Source of the DNA: Neodontobutis hainanensis
Taxonomy: Eukaryota; Chordata; Actinopteri; Gobiiformes; Odontobutidae
Reading direction: 5' to 3'
Assembly: GCA_024349245.1 (NCBI GenBank)
Contig: JALDNG010000397.1
Location: forward strand, 228,241 to 292,240
Length of the DNA: 64,000 nucleotides
In this document: positions 1 to 12,689 of the stretch, in pieces
Position numbering within the stretch: position 1 is the first letter of the stretch
Layout of the letters: each line of letters begins with the position of its first letter
Notes under the pieces: generated by a model
What the model was told of the DNA's origin: nothing
Databases searched by the model: none
What the model saw: only the letters and a program-made list of their open reading frames with translations
Made by a program: the position numbers and the translations under genes

Positions 1-343
1 TGAACCAAAACCTTAACAAGCCTTCAACCCTTGTCGTACTTATTTGAATTTACTTTAGAAAGTGACATCTGATCATCAAAAGGACATTGGTCAATCATTA
101 AATGATAAACACGAACTCTCTATCAAATGCCTTATCTTATCAGTCGTAAAAACACATAAAGAAATCAACTTTCAAGACATGCTCAGTATAGTATAATTAT
201 ATGATGAAACTTAGTTAAAAACAAATAAATATCATATCAACATATCGGAAGAACTTGTTCATTCGCAAATCAAAGATCTATTAGCAAGAGAATATATCAC
301 AAAAGATGAAAATGATCCTAACGTATATATTTACGTAGAATAA
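1..343 (+). CDS. Cullin family protein, C-terminal end (5' truncated by window)
   Basis: Last three exons of a cullin, the scaffold of cullin-RING ubiquitin ligases. Exons are 1-35, 59-190 and 215-343, separated by GT-AG introns of 23 nt (36-58) and 24 nt (191-214); both phases close and the stop is TAA at 341-343. The product end shows the winged-helix B/neddylation domain: an LSVVKTHKEI stretch where cullins carry the NEDD8-acceptor lysine, then a helix ending LLAREYITKD, then NDPNVYIYVE. Cullins typically end in a similar E-Y-hydrophobic-x-R/K-D ... Y-x-Y-V/I-A pattern, with CUL4 the closest I can recall. The segment before the neddylation helix looks shorter than in CUL1-4. The 3' end directly abuts the stop codon of the convergent phosphotransferase gene. 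Family membership is fairly sure; the subfamily is not. Confidence 0.72.
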
Positions 344-1606
344 TTATTTATCTTTTTTGTTTGGCAGTGTAAGTATTGGAATATTAAGATTCTCAGACAG
401 ATAAAAGCTTAATTTTGAAAAAAATGTGACATTCCACACAATTAGCATTATCTAAACATGAAGAATTACTACCAGAACTGCGTAGAAGGATATTTTTTCA
501 AGGATGGGAGATCTGATTTTCACTCCCATGGCTAATATGATTAAAGTTAGCAACGAGAAGTCTGACAACGGGAACGGGCTTTCCGACAGCGCAGAAAACA
601 ATAATTTAATTGAGACCGTTGCGATGGAAAACCCCACCAAAAGTAGCATTTCAATGGGATGGCTGTCGAAGATTTTGTTTTGAGAGTTTGTGTCCACATA
701 ATACCAAATGATAAATACCGCTAGAAAGGGGATCACTGGTGACAATATACTGGTATTCTGAATCGTTAAGACTTGAATACCGCCACCGAAGATCCATTCT
801 TTCCTTTACCACAAGTAAGGATACGGAATATATAAAACGGTATTGTATAAATGTTCAATAAACAAGTAATCGCACAAATTAATGTGAAAAAATTTACATC
901 TTTATAGATCTAAAAGTCATCTAAGGTTTTAAATATCTAAATCCCGAAGGTTACCTTATGATGAAACGCCTCAATAGGAGCTACCGAAGCCACTAAATGA
1001 ACAATAATCGCTGAAAATTGGGCTTCCGTTACGTTAAAACTTCATAATTTTCACATAGTACCTTGTAAAGTAAAAAAATCCCGTCACATAATAGGTCCAA
1101 TGTGTAAAATACAAGGAGATGAACACGCACCAAAACGCCCACTTGAAATAATTTAATGAAACGGCGGCCTTCGTAGAACTTCCGAGATTGATCATTATTA
1201 AAAAAACCGCAATCGTGTCGCAACCGTGGTCGAACACCTCCCCTAGTGGAGTCGAACAACCTAGTCTTCTCGCTTGCATCCCATCAATTGCATCAAATGT
1301 TTGGTATGCGAAAAGCGCGAAAGCGCCGTATATATTGACCCAGGCGGGTACCCCTTCCGAAAACTCGTTGGAAAAAATTGCAAATAGAACTGTTGAACTT
1401 GCCAAAAAACACAGTCCCATCAGCGTTAGCATGTTTGGAGCTATTGAAAGGGGAATCAAACGAATAGCGTAACCCCACCAGTGTCCCAAATACGGCTCAA
1501 GTACAGATGATCCAAATTTCTCGTATTTGTGGTTTTTTATTGCATAAAGGTTTTTTTCGGTGAGTTGTTCGAAATACCCAAGCGACATAAAATTATCGTA
1601 CGACAT
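344..1606 (-). CDS. Choline/ethanolamine phosphotransferase (CDP-alcohol phosphatidyltransferase family)
   Basis: Complete gene of 383 residues in five exons: 1062-1606, 955-1039, 781-909, 473-757 and 344-451. Introns are 22 nt (1040-1061), 45 nt (910-954), 23 nt (758-780) and 21 nt (452-472), all GT-AG. The enzyme transfers phosphocholine or phosphoethanolamine from the CDP-alcohol to diacylglycerol, the last Kennedy-pathway step, in ER/Golgi membranes. The catalytic motif D-G-x2-A-R-x8-G-x3-D-x3-D is intact (D108, G109, A112, R113, G122, D126, D130). Other family landmarks are HKYEKFGSSVLEPYL near the N-terminus, FNVTEAQF after the core, and GKGKNGSSVA followed by NTSILSPVIPF, the last pair joined exactly across the 23-nt intron. 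Multiple membrane helices follow. Length fits the 390-416 of animal homologues. The start is the first ATG before the conserved N-terminal helix. Substrate preference cannot be read from sequence; the C-terminus is ordinary, with no SELENOI-type in-frame TGA. Confidence 0.9.
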
Positions 1607-3859
1607 CGGCAGTAACGCCGCTAGATTAACTGTTTAACCAATCAATTCATTTTTGTTATTCAATTAAATATAATGAAGATAACTGAAAAATATGTGTAAT
1701 TTTAGTTGAAAAACTTCAAAATTATATGCTGACTTTTTTAACACCCACAACTGAAATCTATTGTATACATTACTCTATTTCACATTTTATTCTTGGTGTC
1801 TGCGAATTAAGCTATTTTCATAAAAATTTCTAACAATATTAAAGTTAGGCTGGGTATCTCTTTCCAAATTTAATTATGCTAAAATTAAAAACACTAAACA
1901 GAAATTATTCATATTAACAAGTTAAATTTATCTAATGTTTAATGTGAAAAAGGATAGATATTTGATCGTTAGCTAAACAGCGGAGTTTAAACAAGATAAA
2001 TGAAATAATCTAAAATTTGAAAAAACCATATGAAGATGTGATTAAAATAAATTGGTATTCACTAGTGTGATTTACAAGGGGTAACTTGGATTTCATATAT
2101 AAATTGATTTACTTCGTTTTATTTTAACTTTTGTTTTTAGATGACGAATTTAACATTATTAAGCTTTATTCGTGGATTCTACCTTACGTTATCTTGACAT
2201 GTTTGAATTGATCCTGCGCGGAAGTAAATTATTGAATTTGTATAAAATTGCATTTAATCCAAGAGTTGAAATCTAACTCAACTTTTTGACTTGCTCAATT
2301 TGAAATTTGTGATAAAATTATACTTTTTAAAGCTTGTTTGACGTATTTGTTGGCATTATGTCAACTACCTATTCCTTGATTCTAAAGCCATTTTTAATTT
2401 TTATACAAATATAATGAATGAAATTCACGTTTTTGACAGTTGAAAATTTTTACTTTAATTTGATCAAAAATATTCAAGGTTCCTGGTTCATTTTGTAGCT
2501 GCTGTCAAAAAAGGAAAATTTTCATTAGTTTTACCCAACATGGACTCGAAACAGCGAAGAAAAAAAGCGTAGAACAAATATTAGAATTTTGAAATGCCAT
2601 TTAAACGACAACAAATAATATCAACATTTGACGCTCATTTTTTTCTCGCCAATCTGAATAAAAAAGTAAAGAAATTCATAAACAATAATACATGGTAACT
2701 TTCTGATAAGCAAGCCGCTCGGCGTCGTATTCGTATGATTTTGTTCAAAGTTGAAAAAAAAACAAAACAAATTTTGCGAAAAATAGCAATCTTCCAAAAT
2801 TGAATCCACAAACATTTCTTTTTTACTTTTATTCGAGTTAAATTTTTAAACAATAATCGAGGTTGAGAATAATTTATTTGACAGTCAAAACTGCTAAAAA
2901 TAAAGTTAATCTATGAAAAGTAAAACTAAGCCATAATTTTAACTCAATCCGTTTAACGGTTGTTAATTTGATGCCAAAACGGCATTGTTCAATTTTAACA
3001 GTTTTAAATTTCTATTCTGCTGAAATGATTAAATTATTCAACCGAACTCTTGTCAAAGAAACAATATTTCAAATAAAAACATGTTCGTTGTGATATAAAA
3101 ACTACTTTTACATTCACTGATAAATTTTTGAAAATTAAAAATAAGTTATAGAAGCTATAAAATATTGGATTACATTGAATAATTTTGTCACCTAGATAAA
3201 ATAAGTTGGCAAAAACAATAAAGAACCCGTGTTTATTTCAGAAGATATAATTACTGAGTCTTGTTTTAAAAATAGCATTCGAATATCATTTTTATGCAGG
3301 TTTTCTCGATTTTAATTATGGTACGTAAAATCAAGCTATTGACATCTCAGCTCATGTTGTGGTTTATTTATTCGAATTGATATACTATTTTATGACCCAC
3401 CTTTCCCTGCAATTCATCACCTGATTCTCAATAACAAATATCTTGGTTGTTCCATTATCTTTCTGATCTTCTTTGTTTTAATTCATTGGATTCATGAGTA
3501 TGGGTTTGTGGTTTGTACTTGAGTAGGAACGGAAATATGATCGCCTCAAAATTTCAAATTGCTGTTCATATTATGATTAACACCTTAGTTTGAGAATTAA
3601 GGTATAATCTCAAATGAGCATCATTTTTCTTTAAGGTCTTCTCTAATTTTAGTAAAATAAGATAAGTATTCTTTTCGTCTAACAGCAGTTCCGTGATCAA
3701 AACTGTTTTTAAGACTATTCCAGGCACAAACATGTTCATCCCTGTCAAATTGCAAAGTGTCATTTATATTCGTGTATTTTCTTGTTTTGAAGTGGAAAAG
3801 TTTGCATTATTGCCTACATTAGGTTTAAAATTATTTAAAATGTTGCTCACAGGAAAATT
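1607..3859. other. AT-rich intergenic region
   Basis: Upstream of the phosphotransferase. No exon set, RNA gene or terminal repeat could be supported. The short frames at about 2.62-2.85 kb are A/T-homopolymer driven. The right part may contain the undetected left end of the retroelement that follows. Confidence 0.4.
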
Positions 3860-3904
3860 GAAAATCACGTTAGTTGGCGTTCTTTGAATTTAAATATGAA
3901 AAGT

Positions 3905-4445
3905 GTTACCATACATATGTGATACTTTATTAATATTTCGTTGAGTTTCTGAATATCTTTCCTTGACTGTACGAATCGTTTTATCTGCCAGCCAATTTGT
4001 TCAATAATGATATGGTGTCGATCTTTTGTATTTAATGCAATCTCTTCGGCAAAACAACTTGAATTCGTTCGATGTAAACTGAAGCCCATCATCTGATACT
4101 TTCTGCAACCGTAAGCTCATGCGCATAAACTAGACTTGAAAAATGCTATCAATACTTTAGATGTTGCATAAATAGTAGGGCCAACAATTATAAACGCCAA
4201 CCAACACAAACCACATAAAAACATCTTCTGGACGTGTATAATCAAAATGTAATCGCTGCTATGGTCACTCTGGAGTTAAATCTTGAAATATCTTAAATTC
4301 TTCTGAACGAGGCATATTTATATGGCACAAACGCACGTTCTAACCATTTTTTAGCAATCAAGATCGATTTTTGGTCACCAAATATTTCGTATTGAGAGGG
4401 ATTTAATGACTCCGATTCCTGGATCTCCTTGATGTAACATATCTA
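3905..4445 (-). pseudogene. Ty3/gypsy integrase, degenerate
   Basis: Minus-strand frames recover the H2C2 and DDE regions in order: LDMLHQGDPGIG (compare LHEGHPGI in the zinc-binding part), IRNIW-stop-PKIDLD (compare YVWWPGID), HVDYTRPED with CWPYY (compare HVDYAGPF / KWPEV), then SDDGLQFTSNEFKLFC (compare SDNGPQFTSEEF) and NWLADKTIRTVKE around the position of the catalytic glutamate. At least two frame changes and several stops interrupt it. Integrase inserts the cDNA of the element; this one cannot be functional. Confidence 0.75.
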
Positions 4446-4984
4446 GAACAACTTTTTGTAAAATTATAAGTATGATGGATCATTCTGTCACTGAAAAATA
4501 TGATCCGCCTTTTAACTGATGAGGTCTCAAATTAATCAAAATTAGGAATTAAAGTTGGAAGCAGATTTTCTATATTTTGCTCACCCAAACTTATAAACTT
4601 TTTTAGAAAAAGTAAAGTACAATCTTGAAGCCTTCTTCTGGGAAGGATTAGTTCAATATGAATATTTTTTACAGTTTCAACAATATTTACCATCGAATGC
4701 TCCTCTTGCGATGGGTCAGTGTAGGGCTGGGTGATTTTGACAATGAGTCAAAAATAAAAAATTCTTCTGCAGTTTTATTTCGTATTTTAAGATTTTAGCC
4801 ACTTAGAATAATCCTCCAACTAGACATGCTGGTCCTGAATGAGGAATTCACACTTTTAATCCAAATATTCTTTCAAATGTTTTATGGTCTGTTCATAATT
4901 TAAAATTTCCTTACACTGAAAATAATGGCATAGCTTCTCTATTTATGATGGAATATTTGTGTTTTGCCTTTGACAATGTTCGGG

Positions 4985-5105
4985 ATTAGCAAGAAACTGA
5001 TTTTTCGATTCCATCCGCATCTCTTTGCATCAAAAAACTTATATTCTTTTAGTTGAGGCATCAGTAATCACTGTAGGTGGCTTGCCCATGTTGTGATGAA
5101 TTAGC
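4985..5105 (-). pseudogene. Ty3/gypsy RNase H region fragment
   Basis: One minus-strand frame reads LIHHNMGKPPTVITDAST and continues past a stop to FLMQRDADGIEKSVSC. This matches the family pattern of LVHYDP...PVVLACDAS followed by a P/R-D-G-x-E-R/K-P block in the first part of RNase H. It lies between the RT and integrase remnants, as expected for pol order. Confidence 0.6.
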
Positions 5106-5724
5106 ATGGCTGCATCTGAAATTATACATTTTAATTCTTTCAATAACATTTCTCGTTACCATTCCAACCTGATCTTCTTCTTTGTTGATTCATATAATAG
5201 TGCACATTCACTGTGTAAAATCTTCCGGAAACATGCATAGGAGACACTCCAAAGGCATTACTTTAGTTCCCTTACTAAGGTCGGATATTTCATTTCATAT
5301 ACTACTCGTAATTTTTATGGGGAGGATGGACGCCATTATTATCAGTAAGGAGTTCAAAGAACTTCCAATTCATTTCCAAAAATTTACACAATTCTGTTTT
5401 TCTACTTTGATCGATGGACGTTATAAAATAGAAATATCAAAAGAGCCCTGTTATAAGCTGTTTATATTTTTCACAATACAAAATTATGTCTTCCAAAAAG
5501 CATGAAATAACCTTTACGATGTCAAGAATTTTATCCATTATCCTTTAAAAAAACGAGCAGCGCCGACTAGCCTCCAAAATTTAAATGAGTGAATTTCAAA
5601 CGATCCATATTAATCGTTATTATGATAAAGGTATCAAGTCTCGTTTACGAATAATTGTAGATAGGTGTCACGCTAATCAATATAAGAAAAATAGTTTTGG
5701 CCTCAATTTTCATTTAAAATTTCA

Positions 5725-5943
5725 TCAGACAAAGGTAATGAGTAGTTTTTGAATTTTATGTTTTTTGATTTTTATTCTAAAACCGCCGTAGATCCATACA
5801 ATACCCTCTGACTTGACGATGTTCACAGTCGGCTTTACACCTGCTATATTATTAGTTGTGTGTTCGACTGTTTCAAAGAGCGTATCATCAGCCAATCTGC
5901 TTAACTTCGTGTCTACTTTTGATTTTGAAGAGAAAGGGGCCAA
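5725..5943 (-). pseudogene. Ty3/gypsy reverse transcriptase, N-terminal fragment
   Basis: A 72-codon open stretch contains LSRLADDTLFETVEH and, 20 residues on, NIVKSEGIVWIYGGFRIKI. These correspond to the L-x-R-L-x-x-x-G-x-I/L-E-P-V-x-H and V-x-K-x-D-G-x-x-R-I/M-C-x-D-F-R blocks at the start of Ty3/gypsy RT. The palm domain with the YxDD box is not recoverable between this point and the RNase H fragment. Confidence 0.65.
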
Positions 5944-6711
5944 TCATGGTCAAATTAATTTGGCACTACCACAGATAAGTACGTTTTCTAAGTTTTTGGG
6001 TATTCCTCGATTAAAGGTGTCGAAAATCGTTTCTAATTTTTAATAGGTTTGTTTAATCTATTTTGATATTAATTAGTTTCTTCGATGTTCCGAATAACGT
6101 TAAATGTTATGTTAATGCTCTTAGTGATGAAATTCAAAAATTAGCTCTTCTACCACAATGGTCTGTGGAAGTTATGTCCTTAAATTTACTTCAAATTAAA
6201 TGCTATCCAGACGCCATGTAGTCAGTTTTTCGCTCATATATCATTTTGAGTTAGGCGTCAGCTTTAGTTTTAGGGTTAAAATCGTATTCCATACACATAT
6301 ACTGATGCATGAAACCTTTTGTCCCGTGCCCCCTTTATTGTAATGTTTACTCCGGTTATTTTGACATTGATAGCAAGCGCCGTTTTGAGTGTCAATTTTT
6401 TTAAATTTATCTCTTTATTGTAGAAGGTTAGTAGGTCATATGAAAGTTTTTTTTATATCTAACGAGCGATTTATGCGTGTTTTTTTGTCCGGGCTATCTT
6501 TCTTTTTCCAACAAATAACATTTTGAAGAATGGTCTTATTCCACAATAATTGCACCTTTGGTTAAGGTTTGACATTCAACCATTATTTGATGCCAACGTT
6601 CCTCCCACGGAAAACAATTTTTGTGAGGTTATTCGAGAGATATCTTGGGCCGTGGTCTTCAACACCACATGTGTTCTGATCTCTTAACCAATATAACTAG
6701 GCATTTAATTT

Positions 6712-7143
6712 TCATTCTTCTACAAAGGTATCACTGATTTTGAGTAATCCTGAAAACAAAACTTCAGAACTTTCTGTTCTGACAAATAATTTTTTGTCTC
6801 CATTTGTGTTGTAGGCCAACAAAGAACTGGTCTCTGATACGCTCTTCCAACAATTCCCAAATCGGAAATTATTCGCTGCCATCCTAAACTCAGATGTGTG
6901 TGTGTTCGAAAATGAACCATCTTCTTTCGTGTTTCTCTTGTGGAAGTTATTAAGTTTTCGAATGAATAATGTTTTAGAAGTTAAATAATCCAGCAGAAAA
7001 TTCTTTACATCTAAAAACGAAACCCTCTTTAAGTCTAAATGATCAGAATTGCCGGCTCCTATACTATTCGTCTCGCCTCCAACGTTATGCAGATAGTAAT
7101 GGCATATCATTCTATGACCTAATTCAAAATATCTAGCACCCAA
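6712..7143 (-). pseudogene. Ty3/gypsy gag (capsid-like) open frame
   Basis: 143-codon frame. The middle reads FLLDYLTSKTLFIRKLNNFH, then KRNTKEDGSFSNTHTSEFRM and AANNFRFGNC. This follows the gag capsid pattern (L-x-x-Y-F/L-x-P-K/x, E-R/N-x-F, Q/K-E-x-E-S-F/V-x-x-Y-x-x-E-L-R-x-L/A-A, C-x-F-G). The start is about 120 nt inside the putative primer-binding site. It is the longest surviving frame of the element; no intact zinc knuckle was found downstream. Counted as pseudogene because the pol part is destroyed. Confidence 0.6.
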
Positions 7144-7265
7144 GCTCGAATCGGATTTGTGATTGTTGAGTTTTTATTATTCTACCTTGAAAGATTCAAA
7201 TTTGAATAAATTAAAATTCTAAACAGGAAATGTGTTTTTCTTTTACAGTTACGTCTGGCTTTGTT

Positions 7266-7282
7266 CTGTTCTGGGCGCCAAA
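7266..7282 (-). promoter_or_regulatory. Putative retrotransposon primer-binding site
   Basis: On the minus strand the sequence TTTGGCGCCCAGAACAG directly follows ...TTATTACA, a plausible LTR end with CA. TGGCGCCC plus GAACAG resembles the tRNA-Lys type primer-binding site of retroelements. It sits just upstream of the gag remnant. Confidence 0.45.
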
Positions 7283-10200
7283 TGTAATAATTCAATGAAA
7301 AAAAGTGAATAAAATTAATCTCACTATCTGAGCACGTGTTATATATTAACTATTGAAATGGATTTACTCCAATAAACTAAAGTCCATTGAAATTAAACAA
7401 ATTAATTTATGTTATAATGGTTTAACTTACGAATATTTTCACCCAAAAATACAGGTGAAAAATAAAATTTTCAAATATTGTTTCAAAAATCTTTGAATAA
7501 TTTTTTTAAAATGAAATATTTGACAATTTTGATATGAAGAAAAATCAAGTGACCTGACGTGCGCAATCGTCTATCTTGTTTAAAAATCTTTTATATCCAT
7601 ATGAAAAATACTATTTTTTATTCTTCTTGTTATTTTAAAAGAAAACACTTTCCTCTGGAATTTGGCTAAATTTTATGTGAAAATATTATCCTGTGGCATA
7701 TTTCGCTTATAAGATCAAGATCTAATCTACTGTTTTCCCATCAAATTGTGAGGATGATTTATTACCATATTTGATATCTTTTTCTGAAGGAATGTGTATT
7801 GTTCTATCCGTAATTTAGAAGATCCAACAAAGAGCAGTATAACACGATTCTCAACTGAGTGTGTATTTTTATTGCCATCATGCATAATACTTTCAAAAAC
7901 GAATTTAAGGGTATTCTTTTATTTATGAATATATGAATTAAAAATAACTATTTTTGCAAACCATTTGATGTGAGTGTAAAAATAGAAAAGCATCGCTTAT
8001 CCATTCAACGTGAATAGAAAGAAGTAAAAATACTAAAAATGATTTGATGCCATAATGCAAGTCCATTTAGAGTATGATTTAACTCCTCGTTAAACGAGTA
8101 ACATTTCCTCACATGTATTTTTATGAAGTCAATAGAATGAACAACCATCATTCAAAAATCGTCCCATCTGTTATTATTAACTCAAAATATTTTTGATCGT
8201 GAATAAACGGACGATACTTCAAGTTTGAAAAAATAGAATTCAGCAAACAATTAATGTGCTCAGATCGGTAATGTGATAGAAACTTCCAGGAGAAAAAAAA
8301 ATTTAACACATCTGTATATTACCCTCACAATGATAAATAATTTCCACATTAGGGTTGTATTTATTATTTCTCATTTACTTGAAGATTTCTTACTTACGTA
8401 GGTATTACATGCAAATATTCAGAAAATTTTTCAACTTAACATTTTAATTTTATGATTTTTCAAATCTTTTATGTGAAGAGGTTGTGACATTTGAGGTGTT
8501 GTTTTACAATTTCTCTAATCTGGATTTTGCGTCTTATGAAATAGCAATCATGTGCGCAGGAGCGGTAAAAAATATTAATGTAACCATTTTCATGTTAAAA
8601 GTACATTTTAGTTCTAATCTGTATTTTTATTGCTGATAGTGAAGAGTGTTGGTGGTTAACTAACAATTATGAAGAATAATGATAATACATTGGCTTTAAA
8701 ATTAATCTTAGTATGGTATTTGACATTGTTTTTACATAAAAATGTAGTTAAAATTCTAGATGCGAATTGAGTAATTTCAATTGTTTTTGTTCAAAATATT
8801 ATGGAAAGCATATTAACAAATTTTGTGTTGAAAAATGTATGTTCTATTTTTAATTTGGCTCCTTGAATCTGTCAAATGGCGGTCTCTTTAGATTTCATGA
8901 AACTGTTCTTAATTTAATTTTTGAGTTTATTCATCAAATAATAAAGGGAAATTTAAAAATAAGATGATCCCTTCTCTATTGATTGAGTACTTTTAAGGTT
9001 ATATTGTTAATAAGATAAATATTTTGAGTAATTTAGTTTATCGAGGTTAAAATGTAATATAGTCTAACTGGTTTAAGGTTACAAATTGCTTCACGCTCTG
9101 GTTTAACAGAAGAATATATCATTTTTTTCAAAAATTCATCAATAACCTTCTTAATGGTTTGACATTTTAAAAATTATTACACACAAATATTAAAAGCATT
9201 GACTTCTAAAATAATATCTTCTCGTGTTAGCTCGTAAATATGGCTGCATAATTTTATTTCAAATTCTATTGATAAAGTTTAAAAAACTTTTCACCTGAAA
9301 AACTGTATAAAAGTCAAAATTTGACCCCAGCTCAAAAACTGCATTCCTTTTCATATATGAATGTTTACATGATATTTGTGAAAGGGAGCTCCTCGAAGGT
9401 TGTTTATATCATGATTAAATATTATTTTTAAACTCAGATATTAATTCTTGAAAGTGTTTTTTGATACAGCTTTCAAATCCTCACTACTATCTTAAATATC
9501 TTTTGAATAGACGCTTCACGTCAATAATTTTTAATTCAAGTATTTAAGTTTAATATTAATGTTAGGTTAATTTTTTATGTATTTTCTATTGTATATTTGA
9601 TAAATAACAACTCAATTCGAATTTAATCCTTCAAAAATAGTTATTCTTTATTCTTTTGAGAAGATATTAACATCCTCTAAAAAAAGTGATTTTCGACATA
9701 CTCAATTTATCAACGTAAAAATTCATATCAAGCTAAATAATATGTTTTATGAAATTTATGCAGATAACAAATTTTTCTAACTTTAGGATATCCTGGCGCA
9801 TAAAAATTGTTATTGTTAAAACTAGTTTGTGCGCGTGCCTAAATTCTCTTATGTTGACTTTATTTTTTGCTTTACATTTTAGGCTATGAATGACATTTTT
9901 ATATAAATAATTAAAAGATGACAAATTCAGATGCGTGGTTTTTATGGTTTTGATATAAATTTTGAGCTTGTTGTATTTATAGTTTATTTTGAATGGGGGT
10001 TCGTCTATTCATAATTGCCACTCGGGAACTTATAAAAATAAATTGAATATGGAAATAAAATTTCCTCGTTGATTATTCAAATGTGTATTTTCTCCTCATC
10101 ACATGTTTGCAAATGTTCACTTCCGAATTCAAAAAAATTAATTACGAATTGGGATAAATTTTAATTTTAAAAATTGTTCAAAATTTTTGCATTTTACAAT

Positions 10201-12563
10201 AATGAACAACACAGGGTTATATCATCAATAAAAATATATTTGAGCCGACGGTAATTTTATGGTTTTATCGGAAAAATTAAAGGGAATGTTCTACGTTATA
10301 GAATGGAAACGAGATTCATTCAGTAATATTTAAATTCAATGTTAAATACGTAAAGCTATGTCAACTTAATCATTTTATAAATTTTTAAATTCATTATTCA
10401 ACAACTCAGATTATGATCTTCAGATTATTTGGGGTGTTGTATCGTTTTCTATTTTTGCGGTTTAATATCCTTTGAGTTTTCGTGAACCGTTCGGAAGCTA
10501 TCGAGGGAATAATTTTTGAGTTAGCTAAAGCTTAAGTTGTTTGAATTTTGGTCTGAATTTCAACAAAGTTAAAAATTATTCTTGGATAGCAGGGCTTAAT
10601 TAAGTTGTAATGAATACATGTTTTAAGATTTTGATGATGGAGTTCAATGCCAATATTAAATAAAAGATGATAATGTCAAACAATTTCTCTTTTATCTTAA
10701 TTTAAATCTAAATGCATTGCGAAGTTTGCGCTTCTAAATTAAATAGGAAGATGAATCCAAGCAGAGATAATGTGGAGGTCTCCAACGTACAATTTATTCT
10801 TTTCATCGACTGCTGATTTTTTGACACAATATTCGGTCATGATTTACTGACTGGGAGTCGTTTTTATTTCTGTTTTCAAGAGAGGACTAACAAGAATACA
10901 TCAACTGAATTCAAAATTAATTTTGACGATAAATAAATATACGATTGGATGATTGAACATTTTTGATAGTATCCCAACTTCGTGAAATCTGAAGCTTTCA
11001 ATGAACTAAGTGAAAAATTAATCAAAAATAAAATGGCAATATTGACGTAAATCGATGTCCTAAAATCTTTTACACTGTAGAGCTAAATATTAGATAAAAT
11101 TTCAAGATAGTATGACGTTTTTTTACTACTTTGAAATTTAAGCGATTTTCATTAAAATTATTCATGGTTGAAAATTACTTGTGACGGTTAAAAATATATG
11201 CGACTGGAATAAACCCAGTAACTTGCATTATAGATAAGAGGGAATTCGAATTAAAATTTAACAACTTCATTTCAATATATCATTACCGTTATTCGAAGGT
11301 TAAACCAGTTTTACGCAGTCTCGATCCTGCGATTTGTAGGATAAATTAAACATTACTGTCGAAAAAGAATATAGTTTATGCTCTAAGAACAATATTCAAA
11401 TGACAAAGGATGATATTGGTAGGCTCAACAGAGTATCGCTGGATATTGACAAACTTTAAGTTTTACGAACTTTATTTCCAGGTTTATAAATACGCGCCAA
11501 CACAGAGTTGAAAAATTTACAAATTTTAACTTTTTTATGTAAAATTCGTTTTTATGATCATCGCAAATTTATTTGAGTTTTTCTCACTTTTAGATAAATA
11601 AGTGTTCAAACACACCTCGTATTTCCCAACCAAAGTAACATCAAAAGAATAAAGAAATATATTCACCAATTTTGAAAATAAGGTCTCTAGTTTATCTTAG
11701 ATATATAATTTTAATGATCTGAATACAAAAGCACCTTTACACCGTTTTTTGAGCTACGATTGGTTTACCAACGAATTTTATTTTGTATCAATCTCTTGTA
11801 ATAAAGGATAGTAAAGCTATGTGTATTTCTGAGAACTATATTTCATAAAAATTCGTGTTTAGGGTCCAAAATCGGTCATTTATACAAAAGTCATTTTTGT
11901 TATCCTACTTATTTGAATTCCTCCCTTATAGTATCATGGATATACGTTTATCGGCATTATAAGCAATTATAATCAGTTGAAAATGGTTATTTTTAAGTAT
12001 TTAAAAAAGGATTTCTTACATATTCTAACGTTTGTAATCATCACTTAATTACCTTTTTTGAATATTTATCTTTTCATAAATTAAACGGCTCATTTATAAC
12101 CATAGTCTTACCTATCGTAGTACTTATGCAGAACAAAGACATAATCCTATGTCCTGGTAAGTTAAGAAATTCAAATATTTTGGAAAAATTCCATAGGCCA
12201 TTACCTTATTTCTGAAACAATCTGCATGTTAACGCCCCATAACACTGAGCTTAATTTGAGGTGAACGAAACAGATTTTAAGTTTTCCTTTTCTTATGAAT
12301 CAAAGTAAAGTGTCAAAAAGTCATAGCACCTTTAAAATTGTTTTATGAATCATAGATACCTTTCAAGTGTTCGATGAGTACTTTAAACCAGATTTTAATT
12401 CGTTCGCATTTTTGACGAGGTTGATTGTGTTTTGTTGATTATTACATTCCATTGATAAGCATGAAAATCTGATTGAATCGTTTTATTTTTATCTGGCTTT
12501 TTATTGAGTTATTTTTCACAAATATTCTATAAATTTCCTGATTTGTCTTTTTTCTTCTCCATT
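7283..12563. other. AT-rich gene-poor region
   Basis: About 5.3 kb without a supportable gene. The only patch that reads like coding sequence is 10751-10936 (+), a 61-codon frame starting MNPSRDNVEVSNVQF, interrupted by a single in-frame TGA at 10814-10816 and closed by TAA. No tRNA, tandem array or terminal repeat was seen. Confidence 0.4.
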
Positions 12564-12689
12564 TTAGACGCATGGGCACTGAAATTTCCGCCATATAAGT
12601 TGTTCCTTTGACAAAACCCATCGAGCATTGCTTAATAATTTAAGATCAGATAAAACGATAAAAAAATATGGTATGAAAATACTTTGCAT
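12564..12689 (-). CDS. Candidate small ORF with hydrophobic N-terminus
   Basis: 41-codon frame starting MQSIFIPYFFIVLSDLKLL and ending in a Cys-Pro-Cys-Val stretch, followed by TAA. The N-terminus resembles a signal peptide or anchor, and the second half is less AT-rich than its surroundings. It lies 0.2 kb downstream of the candidate gene at 12.9-13.4 kb and could be a separate first exon, since a GT follows the last Cys codon. No family recognised. A frame of this length is expected by chance in this window, so support is weak. Confidence 0.2.
   Translation of the reverse strand: MQSIFIPYFFIVLSDLKLLSNARWVLSKEQLIWRKFQCPCV

Larger units (their letters stand above)
3860..7282 (-). mobile_element. 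Decayed Ty3/gypsy LTR retrotransposon (gag-pol remnants)
   Basis: Remnants in the order expected on the minus strand: primer-binding site (7266-7282), gag (7143-6712), reverse transcriptase N-terminus (about 5943-5725), RNase H (about 5105-4985) and integrase (about 4445-3905). Every domain is broken by stops and frameshifts, so the copy is dead. The matches resemble the mag-like/K02A2.6-like branch of Ty3/gypsy. The right LTR would start at 7283 with TGTAATAATTC; no matching left copy was found, so the left boundary is approximate and a solo or truncated 3' end is possible. Confidence 0.75.

Noticed and set aside
1188..1472. 94-codon plus-strand frame inside the phosphotransferase gene
   Set aside because: It is the antisense of exon 1, which carries the intact CDP-alcohol motif on the other strand.
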